A stretch of DNA of 64,000 bases. Source: Actinomucor elegans (Eukaryota > Mucoromycota > Mucoromycetes > Mucorales > Mucoraceae). Both the position numbers and the translations under genes were made by a program. The notes below the pieces were generated by a model. The model was not told where the DNA came from. It did no database searches and was given only the letters and a program-made list of their open reading frames with translations. The stretch spans positions 1 to 64,000 of the forward strand of contig JAMSLZ010000003.1 of assembly GCA_026027325.1 (NCBI GenBank), in the 5' to 3' direction. This document shows, piece after piece, positions 30,077 to 40,027 of this stretch (the first letter of the stretch is position 1; every line of letters begins with the position of its first letter).

Positions 30077-33000
30077 ATGGCTTCCAACAACGTTTCTGGT
30101 TCTTCTTCTGCCAACTGTGGTGTTAACCCTGACACCCCCATGTTTGATGAATCGACCTTGTCAAGCAACCTTGATGAGTTTATCAAGTCTCCTGGTGCTA
30201 GTTCTTTGTTGTCTGAGTCGGCTGAGCATGCTGTTGCTGACATGACTGACCCACAACTGATTGACACAAATATCGCCGGGCTCCGTGCAGATATTACCCG
30301 ATACCTTCAAGCGTTTAGTCGTGCTCGTGTAGTCAGAGATGACGTAGCGGCTGATGAAGCCTTGTTGGCCCTTGAACGCTCCAAGAGGATGCTCCGTGAG
30401 ATCCAAGAGTGCAGTTCATTGATCGGTGAGGTTGATCGTGTTAAGCCACCTACTGGTTTGACATTGAATCGTCGCGACTTGCCCAAGTTCCAACTCTTGA
30501 CCTCGGCTGTCAAACCTTTTCCAGGTTACGAAGCCTTCGAGTCTGTTGAGCATTTTTTGAGAGAATTTGAGGATGTAGTTGAGTCTTCTTCCATGTCCAT
30601 TGATGAGGTGTGGAAGAACTTCTTACCCCTTTGCCTTCCCCATGGCGATAAAGCATGGGTGAAAGATGAGCTGAGTAGAGGCTGTACCCTATGGGCAGAT
30701 GCTCGTAGAGAGTTTAAGAAGCAGCACGGTTCTTCCCTTGTGTTGAGAAGATATACTGACCTTGTGTTTACCATGGTAATGGAAAACAATGAGTCGGTGG
30801 GCGACTATGCTAAGCGTTTTCAAACAGCAATGTTTGATGCAGGCCTACCTAGAGAGTGTCCTAGAGTAGCTGATCGTTTTTTGGCCTCGCTGACCAAACC
30901 TGTTCAGACGCTGATCAGAGTTGCAATGAATTCAGTGAAGGCTGGATCTTCTGGTGAGAATGCTGAATACACTGTCGATCAAATCGCACAGATTGGTCGT
31001 GATATTCTTGGTGACGACCATACGTCGTATAATGAGGCTGTTTCTCTTCTTCCTGGTGCGCCTGTTGTTGAGCGACGCAAAGAAAAGGCCCCCTATTACC
31101 ATCATCACAAGAATGCAGCTCGTCGGGTGCAAAAGGCGAGTAAGGTGGCGAAACCCTTTTCGTGCATCCATCATGGTAACAATGCGACCCATGACACCAA
31201 GGATTGTTTTCTCGCTAAGAGAAGAGCTGAACGCCCTCCTTCTGTGAAGAAGGCGAAGGGTAAAGAGTGTTGGACTTGTGGTGTGTCTCCATGGCGTCCT
31301 GGTCATCGTTGTGGTGCTGCTGAAAGCAGTAGTAGCAGTACTGTCTTGGCTGTGATGCCTGCGGCTTCCTCGAGTGAGAAGTCAATTGAGCAGCAAGTTC
31401 AAGAGGACTTGGAGATGGCCGACTCCGAGATTGAGAATCAGAGCTATCAATGTAAGTACCTGAATGAGAACAAGAAGAGTGACAAATTAAAGGCTAATGA
31501 CGCATTTAATTTATGTACACCATTGATTGTAGAGTCTGAACGTCTCCTGGGACGCGTAGATACAGGAAGTAGTTGTAGCTTTGTTAGTTTGTCTTCTTTG
31601 AAGAATAAACTCCATATAAATAAAGTACATAAATTACCTGGTTCTTATAATTTCTTGTCTCATCAAAGCACTGCAAAGAGAATTGGTATCACCGATCCTT
31701 TGGAAATAAAGTATGCAAATGGCATTAAGTTCAAACACTCATTTGAAGTAATGAACTTTAACGACGGATTCGAGTTTGACATTCTTCTTGGCACAGATAT
31801 TCTTCCCAAAATGAATATCGGATTAACTGGAGTGGCTTTTCGCATCAAAGATGATCATGCACATTCTGACGCTGCCTTGAGTGATGAAGCTATTTTTGAA
31901 AACTTGAACATTGAACGTGAAAGAAAACATGAACCTGACAATTCGCCTGCTGGTACGCCTGAGCAAAGAGCAGAGTTCATGAGTATAATTAAAGAATCAC
32001 TAGAGATTAATCAGAGCATACCCATAACATCTTCATGTCCTTTGCCTGAATCCATTGTTCGATTACCTACGAAAGAGGGTGCAACGGCGTATAGACGTCA
32101 ATACCCCATCCCTTATGCATTAAGACCAGTTCTCGATAAGCAAATAAAAGAATGGTTGGAAACAGGTACAATCATTCGATCCCGAGTAAACACGTCATTC
32201 AACAGTCCATTACTGCTTGTTCCTAAACGTAACAAAGATGGTGAGATTGTGAGCCATAGAGCGTGTTTAGATGTGAGATCGTTGAATCAAATTCTACCTC
32301 CAACATTCAATTTTCCCGTACCTTTGGTTAAGGATATCTTTGATAACTTGGCCGGTAAAAAAGTGTTTACAACTTTGGATTTGTCGAATGCATATCATCG
32401 ATTCAAAGTGGCACCCGAGGATGTACACAAGTTATCGTTTACTTATAATGGCAATGGCTTTTCCTTTCAAAAAGCGTGCTTTGGAGTGAAAATGCTAACC
32501 TCGCAATTTCAAAAGGTCATGGCAACCTTGTTTGAAGGTATTGATTGCGTTCAGAACTTCGTGGATGACTGTATTGTTGCCAGTGAAAGTATCGAACAGC
32601 ATGCAAAAGATGTAAAGTTTGTGATTGACAGATTAAATTCCGCAAATTTAATCCTGAAAGAATCCAAGTGTTCATGGTTTCAACATTCAGTTCGTATGTT
32701 GGGATTTGTAGTGGACGCTTCAGGAGTTCGTGTGGATCAATCAAAACTTACCAATGTTTCAAAGTGGCCACTTCCAAATAAAAATAAGAAACACATCCAG
32801 CAATTTATGGGTTTGGTCAATTACCTGAGAGAATTCGTTCCGATGATTTCCAGAGTAGCAGAACCACTCACCAGTTTAGTGAATGCAGAGAATGTGGAAG
32901 AGCTGTGGACCGATCGTCATACTAAGAGCTTTGAAACTATCAAAGAGATTTTGCAGTCGAAGATGATGCTGCATTATCCGGATTTGTCGAAACAGTTTTA

Positions 33001-35002
33001 CGTAGCTACAGACGCATCACTTTATGGTGTCGCGGCAGTGTTGTTTCAAAAGAATGAGGCCGGCCAAGATCTTTACATAGGATTTGTATCGAGCTCCTTG
33101 TCACCTTCACAACGCCGTTGGAGCACTACTAAAAGAGAATTGTATGCAGTCGTGTTAGCATTACTGAAGTTTCGCAAGTATATATGGGGCAAAAAGTTCA
33201 CTGTATTTACAGATCACAAGGCACTAGTATACTTACATACGCAAAAGATCGCAAATCCCATGTTAATTGGATGGATCGAGACTCTTCTGGATTTTGATTT
33301 TGATGTAGTGCACATCCCCGGTATATTGAACAAATTGCCTGATATTCTGAGCCGTTTGTATTCACCTTTAGAAGATGAAAACAAACTGGTGGAGGATAGT
33401 GTTACGAGCAAAATCATCAGACGAAGTCCTAAAAAGAAAGCCATCATTAGAAAAAAGCGATTTAGCCGAGATAAAACGATTAACGTACTCGCGACTAAAC
33501 TAGTTGAAAGAAAAGATGAGCTGACTGACTATATGACTCCTCCTGAAGAAGAGAGAGATGCTCTGTTGAAAGAAGCGCATGCATTTGGACACTTTGGATC
33601 GCAAGCAATTGTGCGAGATTTACATTCACAAGGTCTCCATTGGGCGAATATCTACGCAGAAGCAAAAGACATTGTTAGTTCGTGTGTTGAATGTCAAAAG
33701 CACAACATCAGTAAGAGAGGTTATCACCCATTATCTAATGTTGTAGCCAACCGACCATTTGATCATATTGCTATCGACTTGGCTGGACCTTTTGACGTAA
33801 CTGAAGAAGGATATGTTTACATGTTGGTTATAACAGATATTTGTTCGAAATTCGTTATTCTCAGACCTCTGAAGAACAAACAATCCGATACTGTTGCAAA
33901 AGAGTTGGTCAGAGTCTATGGTGATTTTGGTGTTCCACGTATTTGCCAGTCTGATAATGGTCTAGAGTTCAAGAATGCTGTGATGAACAGTATTTCGAAG
34001 AACCTAGGAATTGATAGAAGATATACTACGCCATATCATCCTCGAGCAAATGGAGCAGCGGAAAATGCAGTTCGTACCGCAACTAACACGTTAAGAAAAA
34101 TGATGAAGTCAGACAGTCATAGTTGGGCGTATTATCTTCCTATCATACAGCTCTGCATGAACCGACACATTAAAGCAAAAACTATGAGTTCTCCCTTCTC
34201 CTTGATGTTTGCACGTAGAGTCAACTTACCTGATGACTACGGGAACGAGAAGAAGTTCAAACTACCCATCGAGTCTATGACCATGCGAGAGTTGGAAGAA
34301 CGCGTAGATTACATGGATAAGATCGTATTCCCAGCCATCCTCGAAAGAACTCAGAAGATAAATGAGGAATACAACAAAAAGTTCAATCAAAAGAGTGTTC
34401 TTGTCGACATTCCAGTTGGAACGCATGTCATGATCAGATTACAGAATCGATCTAGTAAGTTAGCTCCGATTTATGAGGGACCTTACACTGTTGTTCGAAG
34501 AAATACTGGTGGATCGTATGAACTAAAGGATGAACAGAATGAGTTATTATCCCGAAACTATGTACCGTCGGAATTGAAAGTAGTTACCCTGGATGAGTCT
34601 AGTATCGAAGAAGAATACTACGAAGTCGAAGGTATCCGTGATCATCGAGGTGAAGAAGGTCATCGAGAATACTTGATTAAGTGGAAAGGTTATTCTGAGA
34701 AAGAAAATACTTGGCAAAAAGCAAGTGATTTCACCGATCCAACTATCATTCAACGGTATTGGAATAAGCAAAGAGAATTACGACGTTTAGAGCAAACTAG
34801 AGTCGAACAGTCAATTCAAAACTCTGAACTTAACAGACGCAAAAAAGTTGGAACTTCCAAGATTCCTAAATGCAATGGGAATGAGATGTCAAATGTAGCG
34901 ATCGAGATGTCGAAAAACAAAAGAGCAAATATTGCAGCCACTACGAGTAGAGAAGAGAGAATACTGAATAGACGTTCAAACAAGAAAAGAAAGATAGAAT
35001 AA
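30077..35002 (+). CDS. Gag-Pol polyprotein of W, intact
   Basis: This single 1641-residue ORF starts 46 nt after the LTR. Gag covers about 1-380, with a CX2CX8HXC knuckle at about 395-410 (C-W-T-C ... H-R-C). The protease has V-D-T-G-S-S near 492, with the intact catalytic triad that X1 lacks. RT has F-V-D-D near 827, Phe in place of the usual Tyr. RNase H has A-T-D-A-S near 977. The integrase HHCC domain is at about 1165-1210, with D in I-D-L-A-G (1233), D in S-D-N-G (1291) and E in A-A-E-N-A (1327). A chromodomain at about 1514-1562 includes Y-L-I-K-W-K-G-Y. With no frameshift or stop between gag and pol, the Gag/Pol ratio must be set after translation. Confidence 0.95.
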   Translation: MASNNVSGSSSANCGVNPDTPMFDESTLSSNLDEFIKSPGASSLLSESAEHAVADMTDPQLIDTNIAGLRADITRYLQAFSRARVVRDDVAADEALLALERSKRMLREIQECSSLIGEVDRVKPPTGLTLNRRDLPKFQLLTSAVKPFPGYEAFESVEHFLREFEDVVESSSMSIDEVWKNFLPLCLPHGDKAWVKDELSRGCTLWADARREFKKQHGSSLVLRRYTDLVFTMVMENNESVGDYAKRFQTAMFDAGLPRECPRVADRFLASLTKPVQTLIRVAMNSVKAGSSGENAEYTVDQIAQIGRDILGDDHTSYNEAVSLLPGAPVVERRKEKAPYYHHHKNAARRVQKASKVAKPFSCIHHGNNATHDTKDCFLAKRRAERPPSVKKAKGKECWTCGVSPWRPGHRCGAAESSSSSTVLAVMPAASSSEKSIEQQVQEDLEMADSEIENQSYQCKYLNENKKSDKLKANDAFNLCTPLIVESERLLGRVDTGSSCSFVSLSSLKNKLHINKVHKLPGSYNFLSHQSTAKRIGITDPLEIKYANGIKFKHSFEVMNFNDGFEFDILLGTDILPKMNIGLTGVAFRIKDDHAHSDAALSDEAIFENLNIERERKHEPDNSPAGTPEQRAEFMSIIKESLEINQSIPITSSCPLPESIVRLPTKEGATAYRRQYPIPYALRPVLDKQIKEWLETGTIIRSRVNTSFNSPLLLVPKRNKDGEIVSHRACLDVRSLNQILPPTFNFPVPLVKDIFDNLAGKKVFTTLDLSNAYHRFKVAPEDVHKLSFTYNGNGFSFQKACFGVKMLTSQFQKVMATLFEGIDCVQNFVDDCIVASESIEQHAKDVKFVIDRLNSANLILKESKCSWFQHSVRMLGFVVDASGVRVDQSKLTNVSKWPLPNKNKKHIQQFMGLVNYLREFVPMISRVAEPLTSLVNAENVEELWTDRHTKSFETIKEILQSKMMLHYPDLSKQFYVATDASLYGVAAVLFQKNEAGQDLYIGFVSSSLSPSQRRWSTTKRELYAVVLALLKFRKYIWGKKFTVFTDHKALVYLHTQKIANPMLIGWIETLLDFDFDVVHIPGILNKLPDILSRLYSPLEDENKLVEDSVTSKIIRRSPKKKAIIRKKRFSRDKTINVLATKLVERKDELTDYMTPPEEERDALLKEAHAFGHFGSQAIVRDLHSQGLHWANIYAEAKDIVSSCVECQKHNISKRGYHPLSNVVANRPFDHIAIDLAGPFDVTEEGYVYMLVITDICSKFVILRPLKNKQSDTVAKELVRVYGDFGVPRICQSDNGLEFKNAVMNSISKNLGIDRRYTTPYHPRANGAAENAVRTATNTLRKMMKSDSHSWAYYLPIIQLCMNRHIKAKTMSSPFSLMFARRVNLPDDYGNEKKFKLPIESMTMRELEERVDYMDKIVFPAILERTQKINEEYNKKFNQKSVLVDIPVGTHVMIRLQNRSSKLAPIYEGPYTVVRRNTGGSYELKDEQNELLSRNYVPSELKVVTLDESSIEEEYYEVEGIRDHRGEEGHREYLIKWKGYSEKENTWQKASDFTDPTIIQRYWNKQRELRRLEQTRVEQSIQNSELNRRKKVGTSKIPKCNGNEMSNVAIEMSKNKRANIAATTSREERILNRRSNKKRKIE

Positions 35003-35185
35003 GTAGGCAAGTTATGAAACAAGAACCAAGAAAAGCCACGATGCAAGAAAAGACCCTGAATTGGTGCGTAAAAGGAGGTATACCTGAGCGTGTTAATCAA
35101 AACTCAGCCGCATGAATGTACTATTTGGTGGAACTGACGCACTTGCCGAATCAATACAAGTTTGTTTGATTCTGGTGGAGGATAA

Positions 35186-35691
35186 TGTTGTAAACGCTCA
35201 TAATTATATTAATAAGAGAATACTGTACAGATAGAAAATCGTATAGATATCCTTATATATAGCTGCAGAAGTGTATAAAGCATTATTACCAAGAACCAGA
35301 ATGTAAATGACTGTATTTGATTATGTTAAAATATCTTTATTTATATATCACTCTGAGCAAGTAGACGCTAATTGATAAATACTATCTCTCACACCAAATA
35401 TTACATTCAATACTATTACCTTTGGATATATTGATCCCGACACTCCTCGCCGCTAATCTTGGTCCGCTCATTTGGTTATTATCCCTGGTCTTCTTTATAC
35501 GCAGTCCAACCTTGTTCCTGGCAAATCGTAATATGAATTTAGAATCAAGTACCGATCGAGAAAAAGTATATAAGAGATGCGTTTTATCACCTTTTGACCA
35601 GTGAATCAATTCTTGATCTATAATAAAAAACTATCCACAGTTTTAAAAGTATTTCTATCTTCCAAAATCTTTATCTACCACCTTTACAACA
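35186..35691 (+). repeat. 3' LTR of W
   Basis: 506 bp, matching the 5' LTR by eye over its full length, followed by the AAGTC duplication. The 183 nt between the gag-pol stop and this LTR hold no ORF of note. Confidence 0.93.
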
Positions 35692-35696
35692 AAGTC

Positions 35697-36326
35697 AATG
35701 ATACTGCTCGCCACAGCACCATTTCTGAAGGTACAGTATGTATCAATACCATACGCCAAGGAAGAGTTCAACACTGAGAGATTGCGTTCTTCAATCCAAG
35801 GGAGTAGAGCTAGACCACGAGGATTTGTTGCAGAATCACCAGTAACATCACCAAGGCGTGCATTGAAATCACCGCAGATAATACTATCAGAGTGCAGAGG
35901 CAGTGAGTTGAGAGAAGAGAGCACCAGATCACGAGAGAGACTGGGTGGAAAGTAGACACAATGCACATTGACTTTGTCAACCTTGATCGACAGAGTATAT
36001 GCATTGTAAGACGGAAGTTGAGAGACAGTAAAGGGACAGTGGGGAGAGATGAGAGCAGTGACACCACCTGAGCCACGTCCATTGGCATTAGTGACAATTT
36101 GACCGTACAGATGGTATTGAGACCAATCGGTAGGGATCAACCCAGAGGTAAGCCAAGTTTCAGTAATCAAGAGGATATCACAAGAGAGAGCATGAGAGAG
36201 TACATCGTGGATGGTAGTGACCCGAAGACCATTGGCATTCCACAATGCAAGAGAGAAGGAGCGGATAGGATTGTTCAAAGGAGTGACAGGAGTAGCAGAA
36301 ATGAAAGGAGGGACTGAAGATGTCAT
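35697..36326 (-). CDS. LINE-A ORF2, N-terminal endonuclease part (A5)
   Basis: This is the first about 210 residues of ORF2, with endonuclease motifs W-N-A-N-G-L, I-T-E-T-W-L and G-D-F-N-A-R-L-G. It is cut by W after S-S-I-I-D. The ATG overlaps the ORF1 stop as TAATG. Confidence 0.87.
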
Positions 36327-37270
36327 TATTGTGACATTTCAGTATCGCTATCACCAGAGATGTCTTTACCAGAGCGACGGAAGGCAAAAGCAGCCTTCTT
36401 GGGATCTTGTTCAGCAAGCCGGCGACGAGCATCCACCATGACATGGTCAAGAGTTTCATCATCCATCCATCCTTTCTCAACAAAAGAGCGGCCAACAGAG
36501 GAGACGAGCAAGGGACGTACAAAGGACAATGTATTGATGCATCGAGAGTGAACGATTTTGGCCATTTCATTAGCCCTAGCATCCAATGAAAGAGAGTCAT
36601 AGCGTGGATCAGCTAAATGGGCAGGGTCCAATGGATCAAAATCCTTGATAAATTCGGCTTCGGCAATAGTCATAAGCTCAGTAAACTTGTCGACATACTG
36701 TGTATGTAACAAGATACCAATGACACCAGAGGCAGGGAAACAGACATCAATCACACGGCCAGTATCAACACCAGCACGACGGAGACGGGACCAGACTTCC
36801 AAACGGTCAAACTTGCGCGAACGGCCAAGGTACACGTAGGTAAAACCTTGTGGGCCCTGGGCTTCTGCGGTCTTGAACACACGGGCAGCAGCAATGCGTT
36901 TCTTAAGCGAAACAGAACCAGAATTCTTACTCTTTTGGCGAGTAGGAGCAGCGGCAACAGAAGCAAATGTGGGTTTAGTCACTTTTACTTCAGGGGAGAC
37001 TTGACAATTGACCAATGGCTGATCAACATTGGCAATGGGATTCGAGATTTGGGACTTGAGCTTCGAGATCTCGGTACGTAATTGCTGATTTTCATCAGCA
37101 AGAGCTTGTTTTTCTGACTGTAAGGTCTGAATCGCGTCTTTCAAAGCCTGAAGCTCTTGAAAGACGGTTTGGTGTTGTTGCACTTGTTGAACGACAGAAA
37201 AGACCATTTGCTGCAATTGCATTTGGTCAATTAGGCCAGATGGCTCAGAGGCATGTTGAACATTGGACAT
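36326..37270 (-). CDS. LINE-A ORF1 (A5, intact)
   Basis: A 314-residue ORF1 with a few substitutions relative to A4 and A9 in the coiled-coil region (for example Lys-Ser-Gln for Met-Ser-Lys near residue 72). Domain layout is as in A3: Gln-rich N-terminus, coiled coil, Lys/Ala linker, conserved C-terminal core. Confidence 0.88.
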   Translation of the reverse strand: MSNVQHASEPSGLIDQMQLQQMVFSVVQQVQQHQTVFQELQALKDAIQTLQSEKQALADENQQLRTEISKLKSQISNPIANVDQPLVNCQVSPEVKVTKPTFASVAAAPTRQKSKNSGSVSLKKRIAAARVFKTAEAQGPQGFTYVYLGRSRKFDRLEVWSRLRRAGVDTGRVIDVCFPASGVIGILLHTQYVDKFTELMTIAEAEFIKDFDPLDPAHLADPRYDSLSLDARANEMAKIVHSRCINTLSFVRPLLVSSVGRSFVEKGWMDDETLDHVMVDARRRLAEQDPKKAAFAFRRSGKDISGDSDTEMSQ

Positions 37271-37563
37271 TTCGAAATGGCAAAAACTTCAAGATGTCGA
37301 AAACTTGATGGAATGTTCTGAAAAAAAAACTGCAGATAGTACTCGGCGAGGCGAAGATGGATGTGCAATTTTTGTAGATGGATGTATTGTAGTTGTTGAG
37401 ATATTCGGCTTTGAAAAAGTGGATTTTTGAAAACTTTTTTCAAAAGCGAAAGAGTGGGGATGTAGCTCAGTTTAAAGATTATATTTTATTAATAAGTAGT
37501 TATATGGGCAAACTCTATAGAGCAACTAGCCTAACTATATGAAAAGTGTTTAAAGTAAACATA

Positions 37564-37795
37564 GACGGATATATACAGACATTACATCATTTTTATCTTT
37601 TCTATATATATTTAAACTTTTTAATATATCCATAGTTTTTATATCTTTATAACCTTTTTTATAAATTAAAATGATTATTCTGTATAATAAACATTATCAA
37701 GAAGGCAACTGTTCCATTATGCATGAAAAAACAACATTATATTTATGTTTTCTACTAATATATATATTAAATTCATATAAAAAAAGATATCCCTC
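37564..37795 (+). repeat. RCD-1 left direct terminal repeat
   Basis: 232 bp, from GACGGATATAT to AGATATCCCTC. Its inner part codes on the minus strand for a C-terminal peptide conserved in RCD-2 and RCD-3 (R-K-H-K-Y-N-V). It differs from the right copy by a TA in a TA run. Confidence 0.88.
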
Positions 37796-37843
37796 TTCTA
37801 TAGGGCATAGGGAATACAAAGTTGTTATATTAATTAAAAATAA
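37697..37843 (-). pseudogene. RCD small ORF remnant, minus strand (RCD-1)
   Basis: Forty-eight codons are open to a TGA at 37697-37699, with an in-frame stop at the upstream edge and no ATG. The C-terminal about 33 residues (I-E-E-G-Y-L ... R-K-H-K-Y-N-V-V-F-S-C) align with the equivalent reading frames in RCD-3 and, more weakly, RCD-2. It straddles the inner edge of the left repeat. It looks like the end of a gene whose beginning has decayed; function unknown. Confidence 0.45.
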
Positions 37844-37961
37844 TCACATGAACATTACAAAAATAAATTTCTTGGTATTTCTAAAAATATCTTGTAAAAA
37901 AATATAAATATTGACATATTCTATTATATATTTACAAAAAAAAACATTTAATCTTTTTACA

Positions 37962-38264
37962 ATGACATATCATTATTACGCTGTTGTATTGACACTCGAT
38001 CCTGAAAAAAAAGACGTTAATGGAAAAAAATTTGAAATTTTAAGCAAGAAAATATTATTTTGGATTAAAAACATTAAGAATATTGAAGATATTTTATATA
38101 GTGGTCCATTTTATGATTTTTGTGATAATAATACAAATGTACATGCAAATTTAGTTATAAAAACAACATTGAAAAGTACAGAAGAAATTAGAAAAACATA
38201 TTTCAAATCATGGTTTCTCAGAAAAGGTTATATTAGTATTAAAGAAATATGGGATTTTAAATAA
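37962..38264 (+). CDS. Rep/HUH-like small protein, truncated (RCD-1)
   Basis: This 100-residue protein is homologous to the RCD-2 protein at 42554-42922. It keeps the hydrophobic first motif (Y-Y-A-V-V-L-T-L-D-P, residues about 5-14) and the N-V-H-A-N-L-V-I-K motif. It ends at W-D-F-K, before the region holding the candidate catalytic Tyr in RCD-2, so if this is a nickase it has lost its active site. The ATG was chosen because it aligns with the RCD-2 start; the frame is open further upstream without homology. It converges with the transposase remnant, 59 nt away. Confidence 0.6.
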   Translation: MTYHYYAVVLTLDPEKKDVNGKKFEILSKKILFWIKNIKNIEDILYSGPFYDFCDNNTNVHANLVIKTTLKSTEEIRKTYFKSWFLRKGYISIKEIWDFK

Positions 38265-38323
38265 AGTTGTATTTAATATTGTAATATTTTTTTCAACATT
38301 GATATTTATTCCGAAAATATTAC

Positions 38324-39497
38324 TTATTTACTGTTCCAATAAGCATTAATACATTCAAAAGTATTAAATTTAGTATAATGTATCCAAGAATTTTCACTAT
38401 TATCGTAATTTTTCCATTTTATGAGATAAAAACTATCTTCAACTACTAATCCTTTATGATCTAAAATAATATCAATCTCATAAATATTTTCATCATCATT
38501 TACAACTATCTCTAAATCCATATTATTATTAAATCATTTATAACATTTGATAATTGTAATCCTAAAAATTGATGTTGTAACAATTTCATTTTATCTAAAT
38601 TATTTATTCTATCATTTAATTTTGGAGGTGCACTATAGCTATCTATATTACTAGTTAAATTATTTTTATATTCGAAATCAAAGTTATCATTCATCCAATT
38701 TGATTGAAAACTGTAATGTTCTATATTATTTAATTGTTTGTCTTTCTGAAAATATAAAAAATATTATCAAATTGTTTGTCATTTGAAAATAATAAAAATT
38801 AAAAAGTTGCCATTCATGTCAACATTTTTTAATAATTTATATTTTCTTCTTAAAACAATTTAGAACACTTTTTAAAAAGTGTTTTATATTTTTATTATTT
38901 TCTATTTAAAACAATTAATGTTTGGTTACACAATTATAAATCACATGATTTATAATGTTACATAAACATGTCCATTTTACATATCTTTTAATATTTAGAA
39001 GTACAGATGCAATTTTTAATTGTATATTATATATATTTATATTAGATGTTAAAAATGATTTTTTATTATTTAATCTCTGAAATATGAATCCAATATCAGA
39101 AAAAACTTTCTCCATTTTTGATCTAAAACTACCAAATTGATCATTATAATTTAATTCAACATCATCTAAATTTATATTTTTATCTTTTCTAATAAGATAT
39201 ACAAAGTTAAAATCATTTAATTCTGAATTATTTATTATTGGCTCCACATATAAACTATATCCTCTATAGTTTCCATCACCAAACAATGTAACTAAAAAGA
39301 AATAAACTGGTATAATTCCCAACTTCTCAAATAAAACCTTTTTAATTTCCTTGATTTTATTAATAGGAATTGGCCTTTTTGTATGATATTTTTTTTTGAT
39401 TAATAATTGGCAAACCATAATTTAAAAATTTCCAATATTCATTTGTTAAAGTTTGATATTCTCTTAGTAAATTATATTTAATATTAATAGTTTCCAT
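38324..39497 (-). pseudogene. Chromodomain DDE transposase, internally deleted (RCD-1)
   Basis: The N-terminus from ATG 39497 (L-R-E-Y-Q ... N-E-Y-W-K-F-L-N-Y-G) aligns with the RCD-3 transposase. A frameshift near 39395 follows, and the middle, including the first two catalytic Asp, is missing: F-G-D-G-N-Y-R-G jumps directly to Y-S-L-Y-V. The Glu region (F-G-S-F-R-S-K-M-E) and the C-terminal chromodomain (38324-38521, Y-L-I-K-W-K-N-Y) remain, with further frameshifts between. Sequence at 38700-38915 is decayed. AAAATTGA (39516-39523) lies 18 nt before the ATG. Confidence 0.82.
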
Positions 39498-39515
39498 TTT
39501 TATTAGTTAGAAAAT

Positions 39516-39523
39516 TCAATTTT
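39516..39523 (-). promoter_or_regulatory. AAAATTGA motif upstream of RCD-1 transposase
   Basis: An exact octamer 18 nt before the ATG at 39497, conserved in position with RCD-2 and RCD-3. Confidence 0.45.
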
Positions 39524-39573
39524 TGTATATTAGAGAAAAAAATTAGTAATAATCTGTTATTATTATTATAGTA

Positions 39574-39803
39574 GACGGATATATACAGACATTACATCAT
39601 TTTTATCTTTTCTATATATATTTAAACTTTTTAATATATCCATAGTTTTTATATCTTTATAACCTTTTTTATAAATTAAAATGATTATTCTGTATAATAA
39701 ACATTATCAAGAAGGCAACTGTTCCATTATGCATGAAAAAACAACATTATATTTATGTTTTCTACTAATATATATTAAATTCATATAAAAAAAGATATCC
39801 CTC
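39574..39803 (+). repeat. RCD-1 right direct terminal repeat
   Basis: A 230-bp direct copy of the left repeat, ending at ATATCCCTC directly before the ATA duplication. Confidence 0.88.
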
Positions 39804-40027
39804 ATAGAAAAAAGTATAAAAAACCCTGAGACCCACAAGGGAGAAAAAGGTTGAAGACAAGTTAGAGAACCAGTAGACTATTGCAGCTCTGAGTGATCCA
39901 AAAGGCAAGCCAACAGCTGGGAACTTTGATAATCACTTACCACCGTGGCTGCGCAGTTGAAAGACAAACAGGCTGGTTCATCAATAGAACAGAGCAAAAG
40001 AGAGGCTCAAATAAACCAAGAAGGGGT

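Larger units (their letters stand above)
29526..35691 (+). mobile_element. Ty3/gypsy chromodomain retrotransposon W, complete
   Basis: W is 6166 bp with 506-bp LTRs in which I see no differences, a 5-bp target duplication AAGTC and one uninterrupted gag-pol ORF. It inserted in LINE-A ORF2 of copy A5. Identical LTRs mean insertion was very recent, and the element is a good candidate for activity. A purine-rich GGTGGAGGATAA precedes the 3' LTR. Confidence 0.95.
26428..37455 (-). mobile_element. LINE-A copy A5, full-length, interrupted by gypsy W
   Basis: The LINE lies at 26428-29525 plus 35692-37455, with a 5-bp duplication AAGTC (29521-29525 and 35692-35696) around element W. Apart from that insertion both ORFs appear open. 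Its 5' end is 3 nt shorter than in other copies (ACTCTTTCGC). Confidence 0.9.
37564..39803. mobile_element. RCD-1: AT-rich transposon with direct terminal repeats
   Basis: This 2240-bp AT-rich element has 3-bp duplications ATA (37561-37563 and 39804-39806); the uninterrupted site is seen in neighbouring LINE-A copies. It has 230-232-bp direct repeats at both ends, the outer edges being inverted repeats (GACGGATAT ... ATATCCCTC). Contents are a remnant minus-strand ORF in the left repeat, a truncated Rep-like ORF (+) and an internally deleted chromodomain transposase (-). It is probably non-autonomous. Confidence 0.85.

Noticed and set aside
37564..39803. RCD direct repeats as LTRs of a retrotransposon
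   Set aside because: No RT, protease, primer site or purine tract is present. The enzyme is a DDE transposase with chromodomain, the ends are inverted repeats and the duplication is 3 bp.
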